Assembly: GCF_030814315.1 (NCBI RefSeq)
Contig: NZ_JAUSUV010000002.1
Coordinates: 186,001 to 250,000, forward strand
DNA length: 64,000 bases
Direction: 5' to 3'
Source: Croceifilum oryzae
Lineage (GTDB): Bacteria; Bacillota; Bacilli; Thermoactinomycetales; Thermoactinomycetaceae
Both the position numbers and the translations under genes were made by a program. Positions within the stretch are counted from its first letter, which is position 1, and each line of letters starts with the position of its first letter. The notes under the pieces are model-generated. The model saw nothing but the letters and a program-made list of their open reading frames with translations. It was not told where the DNA came from and made no database searches. Positions 1 through 8,248 of this stretch are shown piece by piece.

Positions 1-399
1 CAACTTGGATTGACGGAAACCTCTTTAGGCATTATTCCTGGAGCAGGGGGAACCCAGCGTTTAGCCCGTTTAATCGGGAGTAGTAAAGCAAAAGAATTGA
101 TTTTTACAGCGAGGCGTTTGACATCCACAGAAGCGCTTGATTGGGGAATCGTCAACTATGTGGAGCCAAGTGGTGCAGGAATGAAAAAAGCAATGGAGCT
201 CGCTACGCAGATGTGTGCCAACGCACCGCTTGCTCTTGCGCAAGCTAAGTTTGCGATTGATCGGGGGCTTGAAACGGATGTGCGAACCGGAATATGGGTG
301 GAAGCCAAGGCGTATGAAACGCTATTGCCGAGTGAAGACCGCTTAGAAGGTTTGCGTGCATTTGCTGAGAAGCGAAAACCGAACTATCAAGGAAAATAG
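1..399 (+). CDS. Enoyl-CoA hydratase/isomerase family protein (YngF-like), 3' part only
   Basis: The gene enters from outside the window, so only the last 132 codons are seen. The visible part has the crotonase-fold signature GIIPGAGGTQRL, which lines the active site and oxyanion hole in enoyl-CoA hydratases, and a typical C-terminal helical region ending FAEKRKPNY. The next gene, 12 bases downstream, is an acyl-CoA carboxylase carboxyltransferase. In Bacillus subtilis the same pair (yngF-yngE) ends a leucine/branched-chain acyl-CoA degradation operon, so methylglutaconyl-CoA hydratase is the most likely role. The family (crotonase) is clear; the exact substrate is inference from context. There is no sign of frameshift in the visible part. 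Confidence 0.85.
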   Translation, partial: QLGLTETSLGIIPGAGGTQRLARLIGSSKAKELIFTARRLTSTEALDWGIVNYVEPSGAGMKKAMELATQMCANAPLALAQAKFAIDRGLETDVRTGIWVEAKAYETLLPSEDRLEGLRAFAEKRKPNYQGK

Positions 400-411
400 G
401 AGGTTATCTAG

Positions 412-1950
412 ATGAATGATCAGTGGGCAAAAGAATTACAAGATAGAGTTCAAAAGATTCAAGCTGGTGGAGCAACCAAATATCATGAAAAAAATGCAGA
501 GCAGAACAAGTTATTTGTTCGAGATCGCTTGGAATTATTATTAGATCCAGGAACGATTCGAGTAGAAGACGGACTGTTTGCAAACTGTATGGAAGAAGGG
601 CTTCCAGCGGATGGTGTGGTAACGGTAACGGGGAAGATGAATGGCCAGACAGTATGTGTCATGGCAAATGATTCTACCGTGAAAGCAGGATCTTGGGGTT
701 CTCGTACAGTGGAAAAAATCATTCGCATTCAGGAAACCGCACAAAAGTTAAAGGTTCCGATGCTTTATTTGGTTGATTCAGCAGGAGCACGAATAACGGA
801 CCAATTGGAGATGTTCCCGAATCGCCGTGGTGCAGGGAGAATCTTTTATAATCAGGTGAAAATGTCTGGAATGGTGCCACAAGTATGTATTTTGTTTGGT
901 CCCTCTGCGGCAGGTGGCGCTTACATTCCTGCATTTTGCGATATTGTGATCATGGTGGACAAAAACGCGAGCATGTATCTCGCATCTCCGCGGATGGCTG
1001 AGATGGTGATTGGCCAAAAAGTAACATTGGAGGAGATGGGCGGAGCTAGGATGCATTGTTCGGTAAGTGGTTGTGGAGATGTATTAGCGAAAAATGAAGA
1101 AGAAGCGATTGAGATTGCTCGTCGCTATCTCAGCTATTTCCCTGCTAATTACAAGCATAAGACATCCAAAATAGAAGCGAAGTCGATTCAAGAGGGTATC
1201 AGGAGTATAGAAGAGATTGTTCCTGATAATCAAAACGTAGCTTTTGATATGAAAGAAATGATTCGTGCTATTATTGACGATAATTCATTCTTTGAGATGA
1301 AAGAATTATTTGCGAAAGAAATTATTACTGGGTTTGCGCGGATAGACGGGCGAGCGGTTGGGATCATCGCGAATCAGTCGAAAATGAAGACAGGTAGCCT
1401 ATTCGTCGACTCGGCTGATAAATCGGCTCGATTTATTACATTATGCGATGCTTTTAATATCCCGTTGATTTTCCTATCCGATATCCCTGGTTTCATGATT
1501 GGCACACAGGTAGAACGTTCGGGGATTATCAGGCATGGAGCCAAGATGATCGCAGCGATGTCAGAAGCAACCGTACCGAAGATCTCGATTATCGTCCGTA
1601 AAGCATATGGTGCTGGGCTTTATGCTATGGCAGGTCCCGCTTTTGAACCCGATTGTTGTCTAGCCCTTCCAACAGCCAAGATAGCCGTTATGGGACCTGA
1701 AGCCGCCGTAAATGCTGTTTATAGCAATAAAATCGCTCAGCTGGAAGAATCGGAACGCAACGAATTTATTCAGCAAAAACGAGAAGAATATCAAGAAGAT
1801 ATCAACTTATATCGTTTAGCCAGTGAACTTATTATTGACGGCATCATTGCTCCCGAACGCTTGCGAGACGAGCTCAAAGAGCGCTTGGAGTTATACGAAA
1901 GCAAAGAAATGATATTTAGTGAACGCAAACATCCCGTGTACCCGGTATAA
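412..1950 (+). CDS. Acyl-CoA carboxylase, carboxyltransferase (beta) subunit, YngE-like
   Basis: This 512-residue protein has the two-lobed crotonase-type carboxyltransferase fold. The N-terminal half carries LVDSAGARITDQ and GPSAAGGAYIPAFCD; the C-terminal half carries SDIPGFMIGTQVE and KAYGAGLYAMAG, the biotin- and acyl-CoA-binding segments of propionyl-, methylcrotonyl- and geranyl-CoA carboxylase beta subunits. The enzyme transfers CO2 from carboxybiotin to an acyl-CoA and needs a biotin-carboxylase/BCCP partner, presumably upstream of the window. Length equals that of B. subtilis YngE. An AGGAGG ribosome site at 398-403 sits 8 bases before the ATG. Neighbouring a YngF-like hydratase, methylcrotonyl-CoA carboxylation in leucine breakdown is favoured over propionyl-CoA carboxylation, but the sequence alone does not settle this. 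A terminator follows, so this is the operon end. Confidence 0.88.
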   Translation: MNDQWAKELQDRVQKIQAGGATKYHEKNAEQNKLFVRDRLELLLDPGTIRVEDGLFANCMEEGLPADGVVTVTGKMNGQTVCVMANDSTVKAGSWGSRTVEKIIRIQETAQKLKVPMLYLVDSAGARITDQLEMFPNRRGAGRIFYNQVKMSGMVPQVCILFGPSAAGGAYIPAFCDIVIMVDKNASMYLASPRMAEMVIGQKVTLEEMGGARMHCSVSGCGDVLAKNEEEAIEIARRYLSYFPANYKHKTSKIEAKSIQEGIRSIEEIVPDNQNVAFDMKEMIRAIIDDNSFFEMKELFAKEIITGFARIDGRAVGIIANQSKMKTGSLFVDSADKSARFITLCDAFNIPLIFLSDIPGFMIGTQVERSGIIRHGAKMIAAMSEATVPKISIIVRKAYGAGLYAMAGPAFEPDCCLALPTAKIAVMGPEAAVNAVYSNKIAQLEESERNEFIQQKREEYQEDINLYRLASELIIDGIIAPERLRDELKERLELYESKEMIFSERKHPVYPV

Positions 1951-1968
1951 TAAAGTGATATGAGAAAC

Positions 1969-2000
1969 AAAGAGGAGTCTTTCAAACCGGCTCCTTTTTT
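1969..2000 (+). terminator. Rho-independent terminator after the yngE-like gene
   Basis: The arms AAAGAGGAGTC (1969-1979) and GGCTCCTTTTT (from 1989) pair with two G-U wobbles around a 9-base loop, and the second arm runs into a stretch of six T. It closes the acyl-CoA operon and lies in front of the panE-like gene, inside what would be the N-terminus if that gene were started at the earlier ATG at 1960. Confidence 0.8.
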
Positions 2001-2022
2001 CTGTATGCTGAGGGGGAATACC

Positions 2023-2973
2023 ATGAGGATTGCTGTAATCGGAGCGGGTTCAATCGGACTACTATGGTCGTCTCGATTGTCCCGATTACCCTATGAGATC
2101 ACGGTCCTAACACACACGATCGAGCAACATCAGCAGATTGTACAAGCAGGCATTTCCTGTGTGGAACTAGACGGACAAATGAACCATACAAGCGTCAAAA
2201 GCTGTCCGATTGGAGATACGAGTGAGCTCTCCTCGTTTGATATTATTTTTATTACGGTAAAACAATATCAGCTTCCGAATGTCATGGAATTGGTTCAACG
2301 CTATTCCCATCCGTTTACCCAAATTCTTTTTTGGCAAAATGGTTTAGGGCACGAAGAAGCCATCGGAGAACTACATCATCGTCCCGATACATATGTTGCT
2401 CTAACTACAGAAGGTGCTTATCGAAAAAGCGGTACCCACGTTGTTCATACGGGCCAAGGAGAAACATGGATCGGTACCTTCCCTCATCAAGAGCAGTGGA
2501 AGCCGCTCCTCCACGACTTTATCCAAACATTACAACCGATCATCGTTTCTCCTATTAGAGAAGAGAATATGATTTTGAAGCGTATGTGGGAAAAGCTAGC
2601 CGTAAATGCAGTTATTAACCCGCTGACGACTATATTGGAAGTACCCAATGGCGAGTTGTTACATGGAGAATTCGAGAACATGATTGAAAAGATCACTGCG
2701 GAAACATGTCAGGTGGCTAGGCGGGTGGGAGTCGAACTAGATCACTCTCGGACAATCAAGAAGATAAAAGAAGTATGCCGCTTAACATCACAAAATCTTT
2801 CTTCGATGCTTCAAGATGTTCAAGGCAGAAAACAGACAGAGATTGAGGCGATTAACGGTGCGATCCTTCGATATGCTAAGGAGCACAATATCCCTGTTTA
2901 TTATCATGAGATGCTATACACACTAGTAAAAGCAAAGGAAGCGCAGAATAAGAGAAATACTAGTGTTTTGTAG
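2023..2973 (+). CDS. panE: 2-dehydropantoate 2-reductase family protein (PanE/YlbQ-like)
   Basis: Ketopantoate reductase family, NADPH-dependent reduction of 2-dehydropantoate to pantoate for coenzyme A synthesis. The N-terminus MRIAVIGAGSIGLLWSSR holds the Rossmann glycine motif. The segment WEKLAVNAVINPLT in the second half contains the lysine and asparagine conserved in the substrate pocket of the family. The product from the ATG at 2023 has 316 residues, a normal length. That start has a GAGGGGG ribosome site just upstream; an in-frame ATG at 1960 would place a transcription terminator inside the coding region and is rejected. In B. subtilis a PanE-like gene (ylbQ) lies next to bshC, as here. 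It could be a paralogue not dedicated to pantothenate. Confidence 0.83.
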   Translation: MRIAVIGAGSIGLLWSSRLSRLPYEITVLTHTIEQHQQIVQAGISCVELDGQMNHTSVKSCPIGDTSELSSFDIIFITVKQYQLPNVMELVQRYSHPFTQILFWQNGLGHEEAIGELHHRPDTYVALTTEGAYRKSGTHVVHTGQGETWIGTFPHQEQWKPLLHDFIQTLQPIIVSPIREENMILKRMWEKLAVNAVINPLTTILEVPNGELLHGEFENMIEKITAETCQVARRVGVELDHSRTIKKIKEVCRLTSQNLSSMLQDVQGRKQTEIEAINGAILRYAKEHNIPVYYHEMLYTLVKAKEAQNKRNTSVL

Positions 2974-3086
2974 AGTTTACCGGCGATTCACCGATCGAAC
3001 TTCTTTGTATGCACATCCCATTTTATGATATTATTTATTTAGTAACTTACCTTTTTAAATTGAAATAAGAAAAGAAGGAATCACAT

Positions 3087-4727
3087 ATGAAGATTGAGTG
3101 TATAAAGAATCCTTGGCAAAACCAACTAATGAACGATTATCTGAGACCAGATCATCCAGTTCATTCTTTTTTCTCATATCATCCATTACAGAGTTCCTCT
3201 TATTCGTTGCGTGCGCAGGAAGTCTATTCTAGTCATTCTCAGCGAGTGGATCGCCAAAAATTGGTAGAGGTTTTATACCGTTATCATCAACCTGAATTAA
3301 TTCACCCCGAAATAGAAGCTAACTTAGAGCGTTTGCGACAAGAAGATTCATTGGTCGTGATCGGAGGTCAACAAGCGGGTCTATTAACGGGTCCTCTGTA
3401 TACCATACATAAAGTGTTTACCATTATTGAATTAGCTCGAAAGCAAGAACAAGAATTAGGTAAGCCTGTTATCCCCGTCTTTTGGATTGCTGGAGAAGAT
3501 CATGACCTAGACGAAGTAAATCATATATTTGTACAAAGGAAAGAAAGCGTATTAAAAAAACGTTATCGAGTGGAAGTAGAAAAAGAGAATAGACAAGCTG
3601 TCTCCCATCTTCTAATCGATCCAGAAGATCTACAAAAATGGTTACAAGAAATAAGCGAGCATTATGTAGATACTCCATACAAAACGGAATGGCTAGAGGC
3701 TTGTCAACAGTTGTCCCATGACAGACCGTCTTGGGGGCGCTTTTTCGCGCGTCTTCTTCATTCCTTATTTGGTAAGCATGGCTTGGTGTTGATTGACTCT
3801 GCTGATCCTCAGGTTCGGCAAATAGAACAAGATTTCTTTCTTCGTTTGATTCACCAAAGCGAACAAATACAGACATCCATCGAAAAGAGTGTTCAACAAT
3901 TCCAAGAAGCTGGTTACGCGGATCCAATCCATACTCAACCCAATCAAGCGAATTTGTTTTTGATTACGGATAATGGGCGTGTTCTCTTAGATCGTGAGGG
4001 TGATCAGTGGAGAACGAGAGAAGGGAAACAAGCCTTTACAACTTCTGAACTGTGCCAGATTGCACAAGAGACACCGGAACGGCTTAGCAATAACGTCGCC
4101 ACACGTCCGTTGATGCAAGAATATCTCTTCCCTGTTTTAGCCTTTGTAGCAGGTCCGGGTGAAGTGGCTTACTGGGGAGTTCTAAAAGAAGCCTTTACTA
4201 GCGCGGATTTGTCTATGCCGATCGTGTATCCGCGCTTCCAAATGACCTTAGTAGAACGCCATTTAGATATTCGGAAAAGGGAATTTGGACATTCATGGGA
4301 GACATATCTTACAAAGGGGACTTCGATCCGAGAAGAGTGGTTAAAAGCCCAGTTTACCCTCGAAATCGATCCTTTGTTTGATGCGATGAAGAAGCAGGTC
4401 GCAGACTTATATCAACCTATGATTCAACAGATCCATTCTCAGATTGGAAGACAAACGGGAGAGATGGGACAAAAAAACATCGATAAAATTACGGAGCAAA
4501 TCCAATTTTATCAACGGTTTGTTGAGCGTACGATGAGTGAAATCCATCAGACTACCTTACGTCAGTGGGATGAATTGTTGCGGGGAATCGCTCCGAATGA
4601 GCAACCTCAAGAGAGAGTTTATAACCTCATCTATTATTGGAATGCCTGTGGGCTCGATTGGATTGACCGAACTTTGCAGTTGCTACGTGACAAGCAACCA
4701 ACCCATCATTTTATGGTTCATTTTTAA
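3087..4727 (+). CDS. bshC: Bacillithiol biosynthesis cysteine-adding enzyme BshC
   Basis: BshC performs the last step of bacillithiol synthesis, joining cysteine to glucosaminyl-malate. The 546-residue length fits the family. Recognisable segments are the Rossmann-type nucleotide-site region VVIGGQQAGLLTGPLYT near residue 90, the FWIAGEDHDLDEVNH block near residue 135, and the later VLAFVAGPGEVAYWG block. The C-terminal part is a long helical/coiled region, as in the known structure. The start ATG has an AAGAAGGAAT ribosome site. Its place between a panE-like gene and the mraZ cluster is the Bacillus arrangement, except for the ahcY gene inserted downstream. The product implies that this organism uses bacillithiol as its low-molecular-weight thiol. 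Confidence 0.93.
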   Translation: MKIECIKNPWQNQLMNDYLRPDHPVHSFFSYHPLQSSSYSLRAQEVYSSHSQRVDRQKLVEVLYRYHQPELIHPEIEANLERLRQEDSLVVIGGQQAGLLTGPLYTIHKVFTIIELARKQEQELGKPVIPVFWIAGEDHDLDEVNHIFVQRKESVLKKRYRVEVEKENRQAVSHLLIDPEDLQKWLQEISEHYVDTPYKTEWLEACQQLSHDRPSWGRFFARLLHSLFGKHGLVLIDSADPQVRQIEQDFFLRLIHQSEQIQTSIEKSVQQFQEAGYADPIHTQPNQANLFLITDNGRVLLDREGDQWRTREGKQAFTTSELCQIAQETPERLSNNVATRPLMQEYLFPVLAFVAGPGEVAYWGVLKEAFTSADLSMPIVYPRFQMTLVERHLDIRKREFGHSWETYLTKGTSIREEWLKAQFTLEIDPLFDAMKKQVADLYQPMIQQIHSQIGRQTGEMGQKNIDKITEQIQFYQRFVERTMSEIHQTTLRQWDELLRGIAPNEQPQERVYNLIYYWNACGLDWIDRTLQLLRDKQPTHHFMVHF

Positions 4728-4811
4728 AGATTCGTGTCTTTCTGGTAAGCGGTTCCGATATAATAAAAATGTATCTAGTTTGTAATTCATGCTATTCCGA
4801 GTGGTTAAGTA

Positions 4812-4820
4812 TGTTATAAT
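4812..4820 (+). promoter_or_regulatory. Candidate sigma-A extended -10 promoter for ahcY
   Basis: TATAAT at 4815-4820 is preceded by TG at 4812-4813 in the TGN position of an extended -10 element; no good -35 hexamer lies 16-18 bases upstream. It stands about 110 bases before the ahcY start. A second TATAAT at 4759-4764 is also possible. No riboswitch fold was recognised in the leader. Confidence 0.4.
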
Positions 4821-4927
4821 GCATACATGTCCTTTTCATTACATACTATCCATAAGAGCGAGACCTATGTTTTCGTTCACAATCGAAGCAAGTTAAAGGT
4901 TGATTAAACTTAGAGGAGAGTGCTTTT

Positions 4928-6190
4928 ATGAACTCATTAGAACGTAGTATTATTGCAAATCCAGCATTAGCACATGACGGAAGATTAAAGATTAATTGGG
5001 CAGCGGATCATATGCCAGTCATGAATCGTTTGCGTGAACAACTAAAGGTAGATCGTCCATTAGCAGGGTTGCGTGTAGCGATCTCTCTACACTTAGAAGC
5101 AAAAACAGCGAACCTAGCAGAAGTGATTCGTGATGCGGGTGCAGAGGTTGTCATTACAGGTAGTAATCCGCTTTCGACCCAAGATGACGTGTGTGCGGCA
5201 CTAGCGGCAGATGGTGTAACGGTATTTGCTAAATACAATCCATCACCAGAAGAGTATAAAGACCATCTTATTAAAACACTTGAAACCAAACCAGATTTAA
5301 TCATTGATGATGGTGGAGATCTGGTGACCGTTCTTCACTCAGAGCGTCCTGATTTGGCTGAGCAAGTTCGAGGCGGATGTGAAGAGACGACGACTGGAAT
5401 CTTGCGCCTCCAAGCGTTAGAAAAAACAGGCGAGTTAAAATTCCCGATGATTGCTGTAAATGATGCACTTTCTAAATATTTGTTTGACAATCGTTATGGA
5501 ACCGGTCAATCCGTTTGGGATGGGATTAATCGTACTACGAACCTAGTAGTTGCTGGCAAAACCGTGGTCGTAGTTGGTTATGGCTGGTGTGGTCGTGGGG
5601 TTGCTATGCGTGCGAAAGGCCTCGGAGCGAAAGTAATTGTAACAGAGATCGATGCTGTTAAAGCGACAGAAGCGCATATGGATGGTTACACTGTGTTGCC
5701 GATTGCAGAAGCGGCGAAGCACGGAGACTATTTCGTTACGGTGACAGGTAATAAAGGAGTTATTACGGCTGAGCACATGAAATCAATGAAGAATGGTGCC
5801 ATTTTGTCCAATGCGGGCCATTTCAATGTTGAGATTGATACAGAAGGCTTGGCTACTATGGCAGTAAGCAAACAAACGGTTCGTAAGGACATCGAAGAGT
5901 ATGTGTTAGAAGACGGTCGTAAGATCTATCTACTTGCAGAAGGTCGTTTGGTGAACTTGGCAGCCGGAGATGGTCATCCAGCTGAAATTATGGATATGAC
6001 ATTTGCTTTGCAAACTCTATCATTACTCTTTGTTCATGAAAATTATCAACGTATTGGCAAGCGTGTGATGGAAGTTCCGTATGAGATTGACGAACAAGTT
6101 TCTCGTTATTTCCTTGAATCTCTTGGGATCAAAATTGATTCGCTTTCAGAAGAACAAGAAAAATATCTTGCTAGCTGGCAATTGGATTGA
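4928..6190 (+). CDS. ahcY: Adenosylhomocysteinase (S-adenosyl-L-homocysteine hydrolase)
   Basis: This NAD-dependent enzyme splits S-adenosylhomocysteine into adenosine and homocysteine, relieving inhibition of methyltransferases. Family blocks are present in order: IIDDGGDLVTVLH, GGCEETTTGILRL, NDALSKYLFDNRYGTGQS with the conserved lysine and aspartates, and the NAD-binding VVVVGYGWCGRGVA. At 420 residues, with no C-terminal KPxHYRY tail, it is the shorter type seen in archaea and Thermotoga rather than the eukaryotic/proteobacterial form. Many Bacillales use the Pfs/LuxS route instead, so its presence between bshC and mraZ is a departure from the Bacillus layout. It has its own candidate promoter and a strong terminator, so it is probably a single-gene unit. 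The start ATG follows AGAGGAG by about ten bases. Confidence 0.93.
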   Translation: MNSLERSIIANPALAHDGRLKINWAADHMPVMNRLREQLKVDRPLAGLRVAISLHLEAKTANLAEVIRDAGAEVVITGSNPLSTQDDVCAALAADGVTVFAKYNPSPEEYKDHLIKTLETKPDLIIDDGGDLVTVLHSERPDLAEQVRGGCEETTTGILRLQALEKTGELKFPMIAVNDALSKYLFDNRYGTGQSVWDGINRTTNLVVAGKTVVVVGYGWCGRGVAMRAKGLGAKVIVTEIDAVKATEAHMDGYTVLPIAEAAKHGDYFVTVTGNKGVITAEHMKSMKNGAILSNAGHFNVEIDTEGLATMAVSKQTVRKDIEEYVLEDGRKIYLLAEGRLVNLAAGDGHPAEIMDMTFALQTLSLLFVHENYQRIGKRVMEVPYEIDEQVSRYFLESLGIKIDSLSEEQEKYLASWQLD

Positions 6191-6218
6191 TAATCCCAAA
6201 AATTGTATAAATGTTACT

Positions 6219-6250
6219 AATCCTGCATATGCGTGCAGGATTTTTTATTT
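6219..6250 (+). terminator. Rho-independent terminator after ahcY
   Basis: A 9-base-pair perfect stem, AATCCTGCA (6219-6227) with TGCAGGATT (6234-6242), has a 6-base loop and is followed by TTTTATTT. It separates ahcY from the mraZ promoter immediately downstream. Confidence 0.88.
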
Positions 6251-6256
6251 TGCGTG

Positions 6257-6300
6257 TGGTATACTTACCAATGTGGAGGAAAGTGGAGGGAAGTGGTGAC
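6257..6300 (+). promoter_or_regulatory. mraZ promoter with three MraZ-type direct repeats
   Basis: TGGTATACT at 6257-6265 is an extended -10 (TGN plus TATACT). Right after it, GTGG occurs at 6273, 6283 and 6293, exactly one helical turn apart, in the repeats GTGGAGGAAA, GTGGAGGGAA and GTGGTGACGA. MraZ proteins are known to bind several short TGG-containing direct repeats with about 10-base periodicity upstream of their own gene. The position over the expected transcription start suggests autorepression of the dcw operon. Confidence 0.65.
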
Positions 6301-6317
6301 GAGGGGAGGGATCCAAG

Positions 6318-6749
6318 ATGTTTATGGGGGAATACAGGCATTCGGTTGACGATAAAGGTCGACTGATCATGCCGGCTAAATTCCGCGAAGGACTTGGTCA
6401 GTCTTTTGTTGTAACCCGTGGCTTGGATCAGTGCTTATTTGCATACCCTCGGTCAGAATGGACACAATTAGAGCAGAAATGTAAAACACTCCCATTTACC
6501 AAAGCAGATGCCCGGAAGTTCACACGATTCCTCTTTTCGGGAGCGAGTGAAGCTGAGTTAGACAAACAAGGGCGTATTCATATTCCCCCACATTTGCGAG
6601 AATTTGCTAAGTTGCAGAAAGAATGTGTTGTGATCGGCGTCTCCACTCGTGTTGAGATTTGGTGCAAGGAACAATGGGATTCTTATTATTCTGCTTCAGA
6701 AGAGTCATTTAACGAGATCGCTGAAAGCTTAGTGGATCTGGATTTCTAA
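6318..6749 (+). CDS. mraZ: Transcriptional regulator MraZ
   Basis: MraZ is a ring-forming DNA-binding protein of the AbrB-like fold that controls the division/cell-wall operon. The 143-residue product has both family repeats: [20 protein letters not shown] at the start and [20 protein letters not shown] in the second half, each containing the DKGR/DKQGR DNA-contact motif. The GGGGAGGG ribosome site is 7 bases before the ATG. It is the first gene of the long mraZ-rsmH-ftsL-pbpB run, and the direct repeats just upstream are its probable own operator. Confidence 0.96.
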   Translation: MFMGEYRHSVDDKGRLIMPAKFREGLGQSFVVTRGLDQCLFAYPRSEWTQLEQKCKTLPFTKADARKFTRFLFSGASEAELDKQGRIHIPPHLREFAKLQKECVVIGVSTRVEIWCKEQWDSYYSASEESFNEIAESLVDLDF

Positions 6750-6767
6750 GGATAAGGATGAGCACCA

Positions 6768-7700
6768 TTGTTTAATCATGTAACGGTACTAAGAGATGAA
6801 GCTGTAGACGGACTAAAGATCAAACCAGATGGAATCTATGTAGATTGCACGTTAGGTGGAGCAGGTCATAGTGGGTTGATAGCGAGTCAATTGAGTCAAG
6901 ACGGTGTGTTAATTGGTTTGGATCAAGATACCAAGGCTTTATCAGCCGCGAAAGAACGGCTAGAAGGCGTGATATGTCAGGTTCATTTGGTAAAAACAAA
7001 TTTTCGTCATATCGCGCAAGTTGTAAGGGATTTAGGATTTACCAAAGTGGATGGAATTTTGTTTGATTTAGGCGTTTCCTCTCCGCAGTTAGATGAGAGT
7101 GAACGAGGGTTTAGCTATCACTATGAAGCACCGCTGGATATGCGGATGGATCGTGAACAGGAGCGCACAGCATTTGAGGTAGTGAACCAATACGACGAGG
7201 CAGAGATTGCTCGGATTCTGTACATATACGGAGAAGAGAAGTTTAGTCGTCGCATTGCTCGGCGGATCGTAGAATATCGTGCAAATAAACCGATTGAAAC
7301 GACAACGGAGTTAGCTGAGATCATCAAAGAGTCGATTCCAGCTGCCACAAGACGTAGTGGACCTCATCCAGCACGACGTTCGTTTCAGGCCATTCGAATC
7401 GCAGTGAATGAAGAATTAACTGTATTTGAAGAAGCATTGGAGCAAGTGATGGAGATTCTAGCTCCCGGAGGTAGAGTCAGTGTTATCACGTTCCATTCAC
7501 TAGAAGATCGCATCTGTAAACAATTTTATTTGGAACAGGCAAAAGGATGTGTCTGCCCTCCAAATTTCCCAATATGTACTTGTCACCAAAAACCAAAGCT
7601 AAAGATCATCACGCGTAAGCCGACTGCGCCAAGCGCGGAAGAATTGGAACAAAACGCTCGTGCGCGTTCTGCAAAATTACGTGTTGCTGAAAAAATATAG
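6768..7700 (+). CDS. rsmH: 16S rRNA (cytosine(1402)-N4)-methyltransferase RsmH (MraW)
   Basis: RsmH methylates C1402 in the decoding centre of 16S rRNA using S-adenosylmethionine. The 310-residue product begins [16 protein letters not shown] with the SAM-binding block [14 protein letters not shown] near residue 25, then [15 protein letters not shown] and, later, [15 protein letters not shown], all hallmarks of the family. The start is TTG at 6768: it gives the canonical N-terminus and follows AAGGATG by seven bases, and no ATG is available at that position. It lies 18 bases after mraZ, in the standard operon order. Confidence 0.95.
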   Translation: MFNHVTVLRDEAVDGLKIKPDGIYVDCTLGGAGHSGLIASQLSQDGVLIGLDQDTKALSAAKERLEGVICQVHLVKTNFRHIAQVVRDLGFTKVDGILFDLGVSSPQLDESERGFSYHYEAPLDMRMDREQERTAFEVVNQYDEAEIARILYIYGEEKFSRRIARRIVEYRANKPIETTTELAEIIKESIPAATRRSGPHPARRSFQAIRIAVNEELTVFEEALEQVMEILAPGGRVSVITFHSLEDRICKQFYLEQAKGCVCPPNFPICTCHQKPKLKIITRKPTAPSAEELEQNARARSAKLRVAEKI

Positions 7701-7703
7701 ATA

Positions 7704-7735
7704 GTAAGACCTTGTTTTATGTGACAAGGTCTTAC
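7704..7735 (+). other. 12-bp perfect inverted repeat between rsmH and ftsL
   Basis: GTAAGACCTTGT (7704-7715) pairs with ACAAGGTCTTAC (7724-7735) around an 8-base loop. No T-run follows on the + strand, so it is not a classical terminator; it may be an mRNA stability or processing hairpin separating the mraZ-rsmH and ftsL-pbpB parts of the transcript. Confidence 0.5.
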
Positions 7736-7807
7736 AAACAGGGTATAGGTCAAGAAAAGAGAGTTACGAAAAAAGAAATGTATAGGTAGCGTAAGGAGGC
7801 TATTTGG

Positions 7808-8191
7808 ATGAGACAAGAACGTGGTAATGTTGCGGTGGCAAGACCGCTTACCCCTACAAATACAAGCACGCAGGTCAAAGCAAAAAAACAACCCCTAATC
7901 AAAGGACTTACTGTACCAGAAAAACTACTCTATATCGGAAGCGTCATTATCTGCGTAGCCCTGACCGTTTTAGTTGTATCTCGATATGCTAAAACCGCAG
8001 AATTAAACCTTTCCATTCAAAAGGCGGACAAAGAGATCCAACAAGTCAAAGAAGCCAACCTTCAATTAGAGGCGGAGAAAAACAAGCTTAAGAGCGATGC
8101 ACGAATTCGTCAATATGCAGAACAAAATGGTTTGCAAATCATTGAGAGCAAGAAAATTCCTTCGGCAGGAAAAGAAAAGAACACACCATAG
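7808..8191 (+). CDS. ftsL: Cell division protein FtsL
   Basis: FtsL is a small bitopic divisome protein that forms a coiled coil with DivIC and activates septal peptidoglycan synthesis. The 127-residue product has a positively charged cytoplasmic N-terminus, one membrane segment (about residues 37-58, LLYIGSVIICVALTVLVV), then a leucine/charged heptad region (QKADKEIQQVKEANLQLEAE), exactly the family layout. Sequence conservation in FtsL is low, so identity rests on this architecture and on its place between rsmH and pbpB. The AAGGAGG ribosome site is 8 bases from the ATG. Confidence 0.88.
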   Translation: MRQERGNVAVARPLTPTNTSTQVKAKKQPLIKGLTVPEKLLYIGSVIICVALTVLVVSRYAKTAELNLSIQKADKEIQQVKEANLQLEAEKNKLKSDARIRQYAEQNGLQIIESKKIPSAGKEKNTP

Positions 8192-8248
8192 ATGGTAATA
8201 GAATAATTAAGAATCTTAGATAATTTCTTTGCCGAAGGGAACTATTTT

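Noticed and set aside
3469-3927. 152-codon minus-strand open frame inside bshC
   Set aside because: It is wholly covered by the well-conserved bshC gene and shows no recognisable domain or start signal.
4728-4927. Possible SAM or SAH riboswitch upstream of ahcY
   Set aside because: No conserved aptamer core or terminator/anti-terminator pair was found in the 200-base leader.
7704-7735. Terminator between rsmH and ftsL
   Set aside because: The stem is perfect but no T-run follows it on the + strand, so it is listed only as an inverted repeat.
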